A DNA stretch of 64,000 bases from assembly GCF_001659605.2 (NCBI RefSeq), contig NC_035168.2, forward strand, positions 5,574,058-5,638,057. The letters are read 5' to 3'. The translations under genes were made by a program, and so were the position numbers. Source of the DNA: Manihot esculenta (Eukaryota > Streptophyta > Magnoliopsida > Malpighiales > Euphorbiaceae). Each line of letters begins with the position of its first letter. The first letter of the stretch is position 1. This document shows positions 38,073 to 50,162 of the stretch, one piece after another. The notes beneath the pieces are model-generated. The model saw nothing but the letters and a program-made list of their open reading frames with translations. It did not search any database and was not told where the DNA came from.

Positions 38073-41000
38073 GGACAAAGGCCTCAATCCAGCCCGGCGG
38101 CTCAGGCGCCGAGGAGAACGGGAGCGGGACCAGTGAACGATGGATCCAGTGGGACCATCAACATGATTGTTGGAGGAACGGGAGGATGGATGGGCCGCCG
38201 AGGGAAGAAGAGAAATCGGGAGGGAGAGACCGGCAGCACCGAGGTCATGCAGATCGTTGACCACTCTCCCATGACAATCACCTTCTCTTCAGACGATGCT
38301 CAGGGTATCCAGATGCCCCATGATGACGCGCTCGTCATTGAGGCCGTCATTCACAATTATCGGGTAAAGAAGGTCTTAGTGGATGACGGAAGTAAAGTCA
38401 ACTTGCTACCATACCGGGTTTTTCAGCAGATGCGAATTCCGGAGGAACAGCTGGTCCAAGACCAGGCACCAATCAAGGGGATCGGAGGGGTACCGGTGGT
38501 CGTAGAAGGGAAGGTGAAGCTGGCTCTCACCTTGGGCGAAGCACCCAGAACTCGTACTCACCACGAGGTATTTTTAGTGGTCAAACTTCCGTTAAGCTAT
38601 AATGTGATCTTGGGGAGGCCTGCGCTGTTCAATTTCGAAGTCGTCACCAGTATCAGGTATTTGGCGCTTAAGTTTCCAACAGAAGAAGGAGTGGGAGTAG
38701 TCCGGGGCAGCCAGGAAGAGGCAAGAGTAGTATACTTAGCCACAGTAGCAGAACCAAGCTCCATCGGAGAGGCTATTGACTCGGAAGTCCTAGAGGTTCG
38801 AGATGAGAAAACAGAGGCCAGGACAGAGCCGGTGGGGAAGCTGGAGACCTTCCCTTTATCAGAAGCAGAGATAGAAAAGGTCTTTAGTCTCAACGTCGGC
38901 CTCACTAAAGAACAGAAAGCTGAAGTCATGGCCCTGATCCGAGGTCATGCGTCTAGTTTCGCCTGGAAGCCCTCCGACATGCCTGGCATTGACCCCACGG
39001 TAACGACACACAAGCTGAATGTACTCCCCGAAGCCAAGCCAGTAAAACAGAAGAAGAGAGTGGTAGGAAGAGAGAAGCAGCAGGCCACCAGGGAAGAGGT
39101 GCAGAAACTTGAGGAGGCAGGCTTTATTAGGGAGGTTATGTACCCACAGTGGTTAGCAAATCCTGTATTAGTCAAAAAAGCCAATGGCAAATATAGGATG
39201 TGCATAGATTTTACTGACCTAAATAAGGCCTGCCCTAAAGATTGTTATCCACTTCCTGACATTAATAAAATGGTCGACTCTACGGCCGGTTTTGATTATA
39301 TGTCTTCTTTGGATGCTATGTCTGGTTATCATCAAATCCCAATGGAAAGGTCGGATGAGGAAAAGACCTCGTTTATAACTGAAGATGGGACTTATTGCTA
39401 CAGAGTTATGCCATTCGGATTGAGGAATGCCGGGGCAACGTACCAAAGATTGATGAATAAAATCTTCAAAAATCAGATTGGCAGGAGCGTAGAAGTTTAT
39501 GTAGATGATATGGTGGTCAAAAGCCCAAACTTCCAGCAGCACATGGCAGACTTGAGGGAAGTATTCGGGGTATTAAACCAGTACAAAATAAAGTTGAACC
39601 CAGCAAAGTGTGCTTTCTTTATTCGAGGGGGAAAATTCCTGGGATTCATGGTAAGCGGAAAAGGCATCGAGCCTAATCCGGAGAAGGTGGAAGCCATATT
39701 GAATATGCCAGAGCCGACCTGTGTAAGAGACGTCCAGAGACTAACTGGAAGAGTAGTGGCGCTCAACCGATTCATGTCCAGATCGGCAGAAAAGTGCTTG
39801 CCGTTCTTCCAAAAGCTGAGGAAAGTACCAAACTTCGAGTGGACGGAAGACTGCAAAAAAGCCTTCACAGAGCTTAAGAAATATCTTAGCTCGCCCCATG
39901 TACTCAGCAGCCCTGTAAAAGGAGAGGAACTTCTGATATACTTGGCGGCCTCAGAACAAGCAGTCAGCGTAGTGTTAGTAAGGGTGGAAGAGGGGGAGCA
40001 GAAACCCGTCTTTTACGTCAGCAAGGTACTCAGAGATACCGAGGTCAGATATTCAAACATTGAAAAAATGGCTTACGCCCTATTGCTAGCAGTTCGAAAA
40101 TTCAAGGTTTACTTGGAAGGCCACCAAGGAGTTGTGATGACAGACCAACCCTTAAAGAAGATTCTACGCAGGCCAGAAACTTCAGGTCGGATGTTGGCTT
40201 GGTCCGTCGAGATCAGCCCTTACTGTCTAGAATATCGACCCAGGACAGCTATAAAATCCCAAGTTTTGGCTGACTTCATAGCAGAGTGCTCATTCAACGA
40301 GGGGCAAGGAGGATCATCCTCAGGGACAGCAAGACAGCAAAATGAGGAGGAGCCTCATCCAGAATTTAACTGGAAGCTGTATGTAGACGGAGCATCAAGC
40401 ACTGAGGGCAATGGTGCCGAATAATGCTCAAAGGGCCAGAGGAGTTTAAGGTGTGTTACGCCCTACGTCTAGAGTTCAAAGCCTCGAATAACGTAGCAGA
40501 ATATGAAGCCCTGGTGAATGGAATGTTGGTAGCTTTGGAGGTAGGGGTAACCGACCTTGAGGTGAATAGCGACTCTCAGCTAGTGATCAACCAGGTGACG
40601 GGAGTATATCATGCTAGAGACCCCGTCATGCAGAACTACCTTGATAAAGTAAAAGCTTTGGAAGCCGAGCTCATGGGTCGAGGAGTAACCATCAGGTTTC
40701 AAAGAATACCCCGAGAGGAAAATGAGGAAGCAGATCTGCTCAGCCGATTATCCAAAGAAGAACTGGAACAGCTTCCCGATGAAGTATACATACAACAGGT
40801 CCATACACCTGCTTTTAATAAAACTAATACAATATTGCAGGTAGAACAAAGCCCAACTTGGATGACCCCATATCTGAGATACTTGGAAAAGGGCGAGCTC
40901 CCCGAAGATAAAGATGAAGCCAGAAAGATAGCAGCTCGTGCCGCTAACTACCAAGCAATAAGGGGGACCTTATACAGAAAAGGAAAATCCAGTCCATGGC

Positions 41001-41569
41001 TCCGATGTGTGAGCCCGGAAGAGGCTAGAAAGGTAATGGAAGAGATACATAGAGGCCTGTGTGGAGCCCACGAGGGAGCAGGAACATTAGCCAACAAAAT
41101 ATTCAGGCAAGGATACTATTGGTCCACTGTTAAAAAAGAAGCAGAAGAGTTTGTCCGGAAGTGTGACGTATGTCAGAGATTTGCTAATGCCATCAAAACT
41201 CCTGCCACTCCTCAAGCAAGCATATCCAGTCCATGGCCCTTCTCACAGTAGGGAATCGATATCCTGGGACCGTTCCCCAAGACTACGGGGCAAAGGAAAT
41301 TCGTAGTAGTGGCTGTAGAATACTTTTCAAAATGGCCGGAGGCAGAAGCGATAGCCACAATCACAGCTCGCAAGATGATAGATTTCGTGTGGGGGCACAT
41401 CATCTGTAGATTCGGCATACCTAGAGTGCTCATCTCAGACAATGGCAGACAATTTGACTGCAGTACCTTCAGAGCCTTCACGACGAACATGGGCATATGG
41501 CACAAATTCTCCTCTGTGGCCCATCCTCAAACTAATGGCCAAACAGAAGTCAGGATAATTTTTTGTTAA
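38073..41569 (+). pseudogene. pol: pol of the Tat element: protease, RT, RNase H, aRNase H, truncated integrase
   Basis: The frame continuing from gag holds the aspartic protease (VLVDDGSKVNLLPY near 38375), RT (YPLPDINKM, YVDDMVV at about 39500), RNase H and the connection segment LADFIAEC. The second, archaeal-type RNase H begins at WKLYVDGASS. A one-base frame change at about 40415-40424 cuts it. The next frame (40424-41251) has the rest of aRNase H (ASNNVAEYEALV) and the integrase zinc finger (CDVCQR), a UAG at 41249-41251, then the integrase core with DNGRQF and HPQTNGQTE. The frame ends a few codons later, so the integrase C-terminal part is missing. Confidence 0.88.
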
Positions 41570-42086
41570 AATAAAGAAAGCAAGGTAAAAGCAAATCCCC
41601 GGGGCAGCAAAGCAATGAAGCCTCCGGCTCACCTTAATCTGTGTGAAGAAAACGTCAAATACATCCTTTGCGGAAAAAAAAAACAAGAGAATCTCGATGG
41701 AAGGAAAGACTCCTTTTCTCCGACAAAGGGCCTAGAAGTGAAGAGGAGTCCACACTGATATATACTCGAAATCTGAAGTCTCAGCGCAAAGTAACTCTAG
41801 ACTCTAAGACCACAATGTCAGGATCTTTAACAGATATTCATGGAAAAGGAAAAAGAAGCGCACCCAGGCAATAATGACAAGAAAGTAAAGAAGAGCAGAG
41901 TATTTGAGAGGTAAGGAAAAGCCAGAAAGGGAAAGAGGCAGATAGGATTCAAGAAATGAGGAATGACAAAAAGATGAAAGGGAGTTATGAAGGCACCTGT
42001 ACGCGAACAGACGCGATCATAATGGTTCTCGATATTCACCCCCTCGGCAGTCAGAGCAATAACTACTGAGAAGGTGAAGGGGCAAT
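41570..42086 (+). other. Non-coding tail of the Tat element
   Basis: No pol similarity; purine-rich, ending in a polypurine-like GAGAAGGTGAAGGGGCAAT directly before the 3' LTR, the expected second-strand priming site. Open frames here on either strand look accidental. Confidence 0.6.
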
Positions 42087-42573
42087 TGATGACTGCTGGA
42101 TTCCTTCATCCCGGTCCAAGGCCTCGACCACAACCTAAAGCCCACTAAGTAAAGGCCCACGTACTTGGCACCCAAAGTAGGTCCGGCTCATCCAACTTCC
42201 AAGGCCAGACTCGACCAAGCCTCCTCACCCAGATTGGCTCAGTCCGCGCAAAACAGGCCGTCTCCACTCTGGCCCAACTCTCGGCCCGACCCAGCATCCA
42301 GAATGATACTCACCAGACAGCCTGGCAGATCCGTTCGAACGTACGCACAAGGAGAATCAGAGGCCGTTACGCATGGGGCAGGTGCCTGATACCCTCGTAC
42401 GCCCGAATCTGTATGGCAGAGACGCGTGGCCCAATCCTAGAGAGACCTTTACACGTCACCAGCAAGCAAGACGAAATGGATAAAAGGGGAGTCCCCTCCT
42501 CAGAATGGGAAGCTTTATGATTCAATACAAAAAACCCTTGTAAAACCCTGTTCTATTGGATCTCATATCATCA
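42087..42573 (+). repeat. 3' LTR of the Tat element
   Basis: 487 bp, differing from the 5' LTR at four positions by direct comparison (near LTR positions 8, 54, 221 and 373). Followed by the target duplication atact. Confidence 0.93.
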
Positions 42574-42578
42574 ATACT

Positions 42579-43121
42579 GCTAATGGTAATTTTATATGAA
42601 AACTCGATTTGTTCAGAAGAGAGTGAGTCTTACCATTTTGAATATTGAATATTACGATACTCTAACTTTTCATTTTATATGTGAGACTTACAATCGAGTA
42701 TTATAATTTATTAAGATTTTATCACATGATTTTATTATGTGATAACGACCATAATATATTTTAAGCGAATATTATATCGTATCATTATCGAGATAAAATA
42801 TAAGGATATAAATATAAAAAGGAAGGAAAATATAATTAACTTAAATAATAATGTTGAAAAAGAAAAATTTTTAAAAAGTCATAAAATTTAAAATGTCAAG
42901 TACTTTTATAAATATGAAATTGAATATGTATTTTTAAAGTAAGATTACGCTTTACAATTACATAATTTTTTTACTTAGATAGTATTTTTTTTTAAATAAT
43001 TATAATTTAATTTAAATAATCTATTATTTTTTAGAATAAACATATAAAAATATTTTATCGTTTTACAAGTTGATTCAGAAAATTTTTCAAAATATTTTTC
43101 TGAAAAAATACTTTTAAGATT
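42579..43121. other. AT-rich intergenic DNA
   Basis: No coding frame or delimitable repeat seen. Confidence 0.6.
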
Positions 43122-43126
43122 CACAT

Positions 43127-43623
43127 TGATGATCACTGGATTTCTTCACCCCGGTCTGGAGCTCACCCATGAAATAGCCCATCACCTGGAGACCCTCATG
43201 CCTCCCACGCAAACCAGGTCCAGTCCGTTCAAACCTTGAGACCGGGTTCCATCTGAATTTCTCAACCAGGCCGTCCCAGCCTTCATAGCCCATCAAGCAG
43301 ATCTCCTCTGGGCCCCGCTTTAATCTTATCTTCCGGTCCAGCCCGGAACCAGGAAGGAGATCAACCCATCTGTCTTGTGGGTCCATCCACACGAGCGCCC
43401 GGGGAGAATCAGAGGCCGTTACGCATGAGGCAGGGATATGATATTCTCATACGTCCGAATCAACATGGCAGGGACAGGTGGTCCAGTGATAGACAGTTTA
43501 TTATACGTTACTAGCAGACAAAAGAAATCAGATAAAAGGAGGATTGTCCTCCTCGAGGTCTAAATTTTTTCTAAATTCACAAAATCCCTGTAAAATTCTA
43601 TTTTTCTAGATTTCAGATCATCA
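43127..43623 (+). mobile_element. Solo LTR related to the Tat element (497 bp)
   Basis: Starts TGATGATCACTGGATTTCTT and ends CAGATCATCA. It is flanked by the exact duplication cacat (43122-43126 and 43624-43628). It shares blocks with the Tat LTRs, notably GAATCAGAGGCCGTTACGCA, GATAAAAGGAG and the CCTGTAAAATTCTATTTTTC end, but is clearly a different subfamily. No internal region remains. Confidence 0.88.
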
Positions 43624-43628
43624 CACAT

Positions 43629-44559
43629 AATAAATTTTTTAAAGGACACAACGTATAATTACTTATCTTTGTTAAAAATAATAAAGAAAACATAACTTAC
43701 TTTTCACAAAGAAAAAAATTTAAATAAATTTTTACAAAATTATCTATAATTTTATTTTTTAAAAAATAAAATTTTTATAAATAAAAAAAAATTCATTTCA
43801 AATAAAAAAAATTTAATTGAATACTTATAAAATTACTGATTACAAACCAAGGGATTATAATTATAGTAGAATTAGAATTAAAATAATATACTAATTATTT
43901 AAATTTATAAAATAATATTTTATGATTTAAAAATATTTATTTAAAAAAATAAATTCTTATATAATCGTTTGAATTTTTTTAAATAAATATTACCAAATAA
44001 AGGGACAATGATTAGATTAAATGAATAATAAGCTCAAAATTTTTATTTTTTAAAAATAAATTGATCAAACCTTTATAGAAATTGAGTTAAAAAAAAAAAA
44101 CATAAAACATTGACCGGTTAAGAATCAGTTAGCCATTTTTGAAGCAACAAGGATTGAAATTCAAGAGTCAATATCATGAAAAGAGAGTTACCTACTTCCT
44201 GTTTTTTTATTAAAAGCTTTTTTTTTTTTACAATGGTCACAATATTTTACAAAATCTTTTATAAAACAATAAAAATAGAAATTAAAATATTCAATTTTTG
44301 TTCAGAAAATACTTTAGCCATATGACAGACGACTTTGGCATTAAAAGCCGTCCATGCAATTCTCATCTTGCAGCGTGATTCCCACTTCCCATGTGATTGA
44401 GGTGGATAATAAATTTTCCAAAGGTGAAATATATATTTCGTTGTCAATTAGCACTCCGTCTATTTACTATTAACTTTTCAATATTTAATTTTAAAATATA
44501 ATTATTTAATTCTCTAAAATAAAATTTTTAAAAATTAATCACGTATAACTAGAAATCAT
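43629..44559. other. AT-rich intergenic DNA
   Basis: No supported gene. Poly(A)/poly(T) runs occur near 44090 and 44221; the short minus-strand open frame near 44259-44447 resembles no known family. Confidence 0.5.
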
Positions 44560-44716
44560 CATTCGGTCGGTTCAATTCAAAATCAAATCAAACTGAATAA
44601 ACTAAAAATTGAAATTTTAATATTTATGAAAATCAAATCGAACTGATTTTGGTCAGAAACCGAATCGAATCAAACCGGTCTGATTCGGATCGATTCGGTT
44701 CTGTTTGATCGATTTC
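44560..44716. repeat. AT-rich TIR repeat, copy B, left part
   Basis: Homologous to 12600-12774 (AATCAAATCAAACTGAATAA, TTTAATATTTATGAAAATCA). The repeat is interrupted by the retrotransposon nest and continues at 57171-57480. Confidence 0.6.
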
Positions 44717-44963
44717 TGTAACGACCCGAAAATCGGACCGCTACCGGCGCTAGGATCCAGATCGGCTTAAGGCCGCCGGGACCCGTAGCAAGCCTGACCT
44801 ATAACCTGTAAACCTGTATAATCCCATACATGATCAACAACATACATAAAAATTAAAACTTTTCTTTCCATATACATCAACCAAACTCAACCTGTGCATG
44901 CACTGTACATAACATAAATCATAAACATTGATCCCTCTTGGGATCTCATCAGTGCCCCCAATG
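44717..44963. repeat. Truncated long LTR (A) at the outer left of the nest
   Basis: Begins TGTAACGACCCGAAAATCGG like the LTRs of the neighbouring chromovirus but stops after about 247 bases, where the intact element (TSD caatg) has inserted. The remainder beyond the insertion (57074-57170) does not continue this LTR but is an inverted copy of part of it. Confidence 0.8.
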
Positions 44964-47248
44964 TGTAACGACCCGAAAATCGGACCGCTACCGGCGCTAG
45001 GATCCGGGTCGACTTAAGGCCGCCGGGACCCGTAGCAAGCCAAACATACATTCTGTAAACCTGTATAATCCCATACATGATCAACAATATGCATAAAAAT
45101 TTAAACTTTTCTTTTAACATCCAACTCAACCTGAATATACATGTACATAGTCCTGATCATAGTCATGATCCCTCTGTGGGATCTCATCAATGCCCCAACG
45201 GGCGATACTACATGAGATGAGTTGGCTTAAACATAAACATTATAAAACATTTCTATAGATCATGTATCAAAAGGGATTACAATACTTATAGGATCAAGCA
45301 CATCTATAACCTCAAAAATATATATATATCTCAATACACAACATACTATAATCTCTTACATTACATCATAATACATTTGTCATGTCCACAATCTAACTAT
45401 TACATCAACATACTTCCATAAACTCTGGCTAACCTTATGGTCTACCCGGTACCTGCACATCTGGGGTTAGGGGAGAGGGGTGAGCTACAAAACCCAGTGA
45501 GCAGAATAGTAGAAAACAATACATTAAAATTTCATGCTTTCATGGAATGCAACACAACACAACAAATCACATCACGGATGGTATTGTCACCTATAGTCCT
45601 CTACATAGGTCCAACTGTGCCGGGACGTAGAATGGGTCAACCGGTCTTTCCCTTATCATAACATAACATATGGACCAACTGTGCCAGAGACGTAGAATGG
45701 GTACAACCTGGACTTTCTCTTACATCGTGCCAGGGACGTAGAATGGGTACAACCTGGACTTCCATACCATATCATGCCATAACATCATCATATCATATGA
45801 GGACTAAAGGGTCATCCAATAACCAATCCACATCAACATCAAAATCATAAATGCAATGCAACATATTCGTGAATACTAATGCATCAACCTATTATATCTC
45901 ATGGCATTCATGATGCATGGATCATGCTCAAAATTCATATTTCATCTAATTTAAAAACTTAAGGTTTATTCCACTCACCTCTGGCTAGCTCTGACAACCT
46001 CTGTAGCAGCTGGCTCACTGCTGGGGTCCTCGGTTCCTCGGGTCCGAACCTACACAGGTGGACTCCAATGAGGGACCAAACATACATAAACATGACTCTA
46101 ATATGCTCCCCAAAAACCCCCTAAAACATCATAAACAATCACATAAAAACATGCAAGAAATGGCTGAACAGGGCACTTTCGGCGGCCGAAAGTCCCTCCA
46201 GAGCCGAAAGTCAGGCAGGTTCGGCGGCACCTTCGGCGGCCGAAACTCCCAGACAGAGACGAAAGTCTCCTTTCGGGGGCAACTTCGGCAGCCGAAAGGC
46301 CTGCCTCCACAAGGGGGTTCGGCGGCCGAAAGTCCCTTCGGCGGCCGAACCTGAGCTTCTCCCGAATGGCAGAAACTCAGCTCCCCTTAGCACATTTCGC
46401 CTCCCAAGCTCAAATCATACATAAACTCAACCAAAACATGCATACAAGCTCCTAGGGGCCTCAAACAAACATATACCCCAACTACAACACTTCAAATACA
46501 CCCAAACAACACACATTGTTCAAAACATCAAGATTAACCCATAACTCCACATATAACCTAACATGCATTTCCACCCATAGATCTTGCATAAAACTTAATG
46601 AAAACACATAAGGAGCTTAAGATCGGCTCTTACCTCTTGAAGATCGAGAGGGAGACGACCTAAACTTGGAGATCCACGGAAATGAGCTCCTGAGTTCCCA
46701 AAGCTCCAAAACTTGGTTTAAAAGCTCAAAACTTACAATGTGAGTTTAAAACTCAAGAAAAATGGAAGAGATTTGGAAGAAGAACACAAGAGTTGCAAAG
46801 GGAAGGTCGGAAGCTGGCTGTGGCCGAAAATGGGAGAAAGCTCGCCCATTTCGGCTAAGTGCCCCTTTTATAGGTGGCTGGCCAGGCCACGTTCGGGGGC
46901 CGAATGTGCCTCCGCATGCATGCCATGTTCGGCGGCCGAACTTGGGTTTCGGCGGCCGAACTTGGGTTTCGGCGGCCGAACCTGGTCTTCCCTCACTCAT
47001 GCTTTCGGGGGCCTAACGTGCCTCCAAAACGCATGCATGTTCGGCGGCCGAACTTGACTTTCGGCGGCCGAACCTGGGTTTTCCTCCAAAGACTTTTCGT
47101 GCAAAAACTCATTTAATTTCATACTTAAAATCATTAAAACATGAAAACATTTTTCTAAAACATGTTTCTACCCTTCTAGAGGTCTCCGACATCCGAGATT
47201 CCACCGGACGGTAGGAACTCCGATACCGGAGTCTAGCCGGTTATTACA
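44964..47248 (-). repeat. 3' LTR of the chromovirus
   Basis: 2,285 bp. In the minus sense it begins TGTAATAACCGGC and ends TCGGGTCGTTACA. TATA box TATAAAA at 46866-46872 (minus). It carries nine TTCGGCGGCCGAA motifs in two clusters, about 46178-46350 and 46925-47075. The open frames rich in FGGR/RRPN in this area come from these motifs. Confidence 0.92.
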
Positions 47249-47262
47249 TTCTCCCCCCCTTA
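47249..47262 (-). other. Polypurine tract of the chromovirus
   Basis: Minus-strand AAGGGGGGGAGAA lies directly against the start of the 3' LTR, the standard position for plus-strand priming. Confidence 0.8.
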
Positions 47263-47355
47263 AGAACATTCGTCCCCGAATGTACCTCAACTAGCACAAG
47301 CATGGCATAAAGCATAACACACATGTAAAACATATAAACACATAGGGATCTAACC

Positions 47356-47962
47356 TTAAAAGAGATGAGGGTACTGCTGGAGCATAGACTCCCGTGTCTC
47401 CCAAGTGCATTCCTCTAAATTGTGGTGGTTCCACAAGACTTTCACCATCGGGATTTCCTTGTTTCTTAACTTTCTGATCTGGGTGTCTATGATCCGTACT
47501 GGCTGTTCAACATAGGTGAGATCCTCTTGGACCTCCACATCAGGCTCACTAAGAACCTTGCTCGGATCTGACACAAACTTCCTCAACATTGAAACATGGA
47601 AAACCGGATGGATTCTTTCCATTGAAGCAGGTAAATCTAACTTGTACGACACATTCCCAATCTTTTGCAAGATTTCAAAGGGTCCGATGTATCGTGGGGC
47701 TAGTTTACCTTTCTTCCCAAAGCGAACCACTCCTTTCATTGGAGACACCTTGAGCAATACCAGATCCCCCTCCTGAAACTCTAACTGTCTCCTGCGGACG
47801 TCTGCATAACTCTTCTGTCTGCTTGCAGCAGTCTTGATTCTCTCTCTGATTATGGGTACCACCCTGCTGGTGATCTCTACTAGCTCAGGCCCTGCCAAGG
47901 CCTTTTCTCCAACTTCCTCCCAGCAAACAGGTGATCTGCACTTTCTCCCATATAAAGCTTCA
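47356..47962 (-). pseudogene. pol: Integrase C-terminus with chromodomain-like tail (chromovirus pol, 3' part)
   Basis: The minus-strand frame resumes with EALYGRKCRSPVCWEEVGEK, continues through the conserved LKVSPMKGVVRFGKKGKLAP and GPFEILQKIGNVSYKLDLP blocks, and ends in EIPMVKVLWNHHNLEECTWE and a short C-terminus. The last block is the plant chromovirus chromodomain-like motif, thought to steer integration into heterochromatin. This piece is separated from the catalytic core by the 2.2-kb LTR at 47964-50162. Confidence 0.88.
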
Positions 47963-47963
47963 T

Positions 47964-50162
47964 TAACGACCCGGAAATCCGACCCGTTACCGGCGCTAGG
48001 ATCCAGATCGGCTTAAGGCCGCCGGGACCCGTAGCAAGCCTACATACTTCCTGTAAACCTGTGGAATCCCATACATAACAACATATACATGATCTGTAAA
48101 AATTTTTCTTTTCTCTTATCCAAGCAAAACCTGTGCATGCACAAAATCATACATAAACCCCACACTGGAGTCCTCATCAAATACTCCAATGGGGTATCAT
48201 CATCATACATATCAGCTTGGATAATCATGGTCATTAACATCATTACTCATTAAACACTCTGTACATCATGGGGATTCACACACCTCTAGGTCAAGCACTA
48301 CTATAATCCTCAATACATCATCAAATTATTCATTACATTACATGGTCATAAGTACTCATTACATCATGTTCATGTCCACTACCATCTATTACAACATACA
48401 TGACTTAACTTCACTCTAGCCGACTTCCCGATCTATCCTGTACCTGCAACTCTGGGGATAAAGGGAGTGGGGTGAGCTACTAGAGCCCAGTGAGCAGAAT
48501 AGTAAAACATCAATTTAAACCATGCTTTCATGTATGCGCCATAACACAAACATTTCACAACAAGGATGAACTTGTCACCATTTAGCCCCTATCTTTCTTA
48601 CTTATACATGCCGGGGGCGTAGAGCCGTAGCAGGCACACCCGGACTTCCATAATCAGTCATAGTGCCAGGGGCGTAGAGCCGTAGCAGGCACACCTGGAC
48701 TCACATAGGCTATCATGACATACAAGGGCTAATGGATCATTCAACATTCGTCCACATCAACAACAAGGTATGCAATGCAACATATTCGTGAATACTAATG
48801 CAAACATCCTAATATATCTCATGGCATTCATGATGCGTGAATCATGCTAAAACATTTCATTAATTTGCTTTAAAACTTAAAGTTTATTCCACTCACCTCT
48901 GGCTAGCTCTGAAGAGACTCTGAAGCAGCTGGCTCACTGCTGGGGGTCTCGGTTCCTCGGGTCCGAACCTACACAGGTGGACTCAAATGAGGGACCCAAC
49001 ATACATGAATATGACTCTAAAATACTCCCCAAAAACCCCCTAAAACATCCTGAAAACATCACATGAAAACATGTAAGAAATGGCTGAACAGGGCACTTTC
49101 GGCGGCAGGTTCGGCGGTCGAAAGTCCCTCTGCAGCCGAAAGTCATGCAGGTTCGGCGGCACTTTCGGCGGCCGAACCTCCCAGACAGAGACGAAACTTG
49201 AGTTTCGGGGGCAGGCTTCGGCAGCCGAAACTGCCTCCACAAGGGGGTTCGGCGGCCGAAAGTCACTTCGGCGGCCGAACCTGAGTTTCTGCCGAAGGGC
49301 AGAAACTTGGCTCCCTTGTGTCCACAGCCTCCAAAACGCCTCAAAACATGCATAAACTTGTTTCTACACATGCATACACATCATACATCACACCTAGGGG
49401 TCTCAAACTATAATATACCCCAACTACAACACTTCAAACAACACATTTCCAACATACATTGTTCAAATCATAACATAAACCTAACAACAAGCCTAAACAT
49501 GCATTCTACCCCATCAACTTGCATAAAACTTTCATAAAACATAAAAGAAGCATAGATCCAAGCTTACCTCTTGAAGATCGAGAGGAAGAACGACCCTAGC
49601 TCGGAAAATGGAGGGATTTAGCTCCAAGACTTCCAAGCTCCAAACTTGCTTAAAAACACTCAAAAACTTTTGTGGAACCTTAAAACTCAAAGAAAAAGGT
49701 GGGGATTGAAGGAAAAACACAAGATTTGGGAGAGGGAGGTCGGAAGCTTGCTGCGGCTGAAAATGGGAGAAAACTCTCCCATTTCGGCTAAGTGCCCCTT
49801 TTATAGGTGGCTGGCCAGGCCACGTTCGGGGGCCGAAAGTGCCTCCGCATGCATGCAAGGTTCGGCGGCCGAACTTGGAGTTCGGCGGCCGAACCTGCAT
49901 TTCCCTCACTCAAAATTTTCGGGCGCCTAAAGTCCCTCCGAAAGCATGCATGTTCGGCGGCCGAACCTCAAAGTTCGGCGGCCGAACCTGGGTTTTCCTC
50001 CAAAGATTGTTCATGCAAAAACTCATTTAATTCTTACTTTAAAACATGAAATACATTAAAACATATCATAAAATCATAGTTTTACCCTTCTAGAGGTTTC
50101 CGACAACCGAGATTCCACCGGACGGTAGGAATCCCGATACCGGAGTCTAGCCGGGTATTACA
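47964..50162 (-). mobile_element. Solo LTR (C) inserted in the chromovirus integrase
   Basis: About 2.2 kb, related to but distinct from the host element's LTRs: same TAACGACCC...ACCGGCGCTAGGATCC start, same GGTATTACA end, seven TTCGGCGGCCGAA motifs, and TATAAAA on the minus strand at 49799-49805. It sits between the IGMAP and EALYG blocks of integrase. The right end is intact; the left end lacks the terminal TG, and no target duplication is visible, so a few bases were lost there. Confidence 0.85.

Larger units (their letters stand above)
35931..42573 (+). mobile_element. Tat-lineage Ty3/Gypsy LTR retrotransposon, nearly complete, non-functional
   Basis: A 6,643-bp element with equal 487-bp LTRs (35931-36417, 42087-42573; termini TGATGA/TCATCA), the exact target duplication atact (35926-35930, 42574-42578), a primer-binding site, and gag-pro-RT-RNase H-aRNase H-integrase in the plus orientation. 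The second RNase H placed between the first and integrase is the hallmark of the Tat lineage. I count four substitutions between the LTRs (about 0.8%), so the insertion is recent. Coding is broken by three in-frame UAG codons, a one-base frame change at about 40420 and loss of everything after the integrase core. Confidence 0.93.

Noticed and set aside
40748..40954. Minus-strand open frames within the Tat pol region
   Set aside because: They are shadows of the aRNase H/integrase frame.
46925..47075. Regularly spaced short repeats resembling a CRISPR array
   Set aside because: The spacers are also repeated, units are about 20 bp, and they lie in a plant LTR; no cas genes.
46058..47116. Overlapping open frames rich in FGGR, RRPN and SAAE, also at 48934-50049 and 55898-56936
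   Set aside because: They arise from repeated TTCGGCGGCCGAA motifs inside LTRs, occur on both strands, and repeat in every LTR copy.
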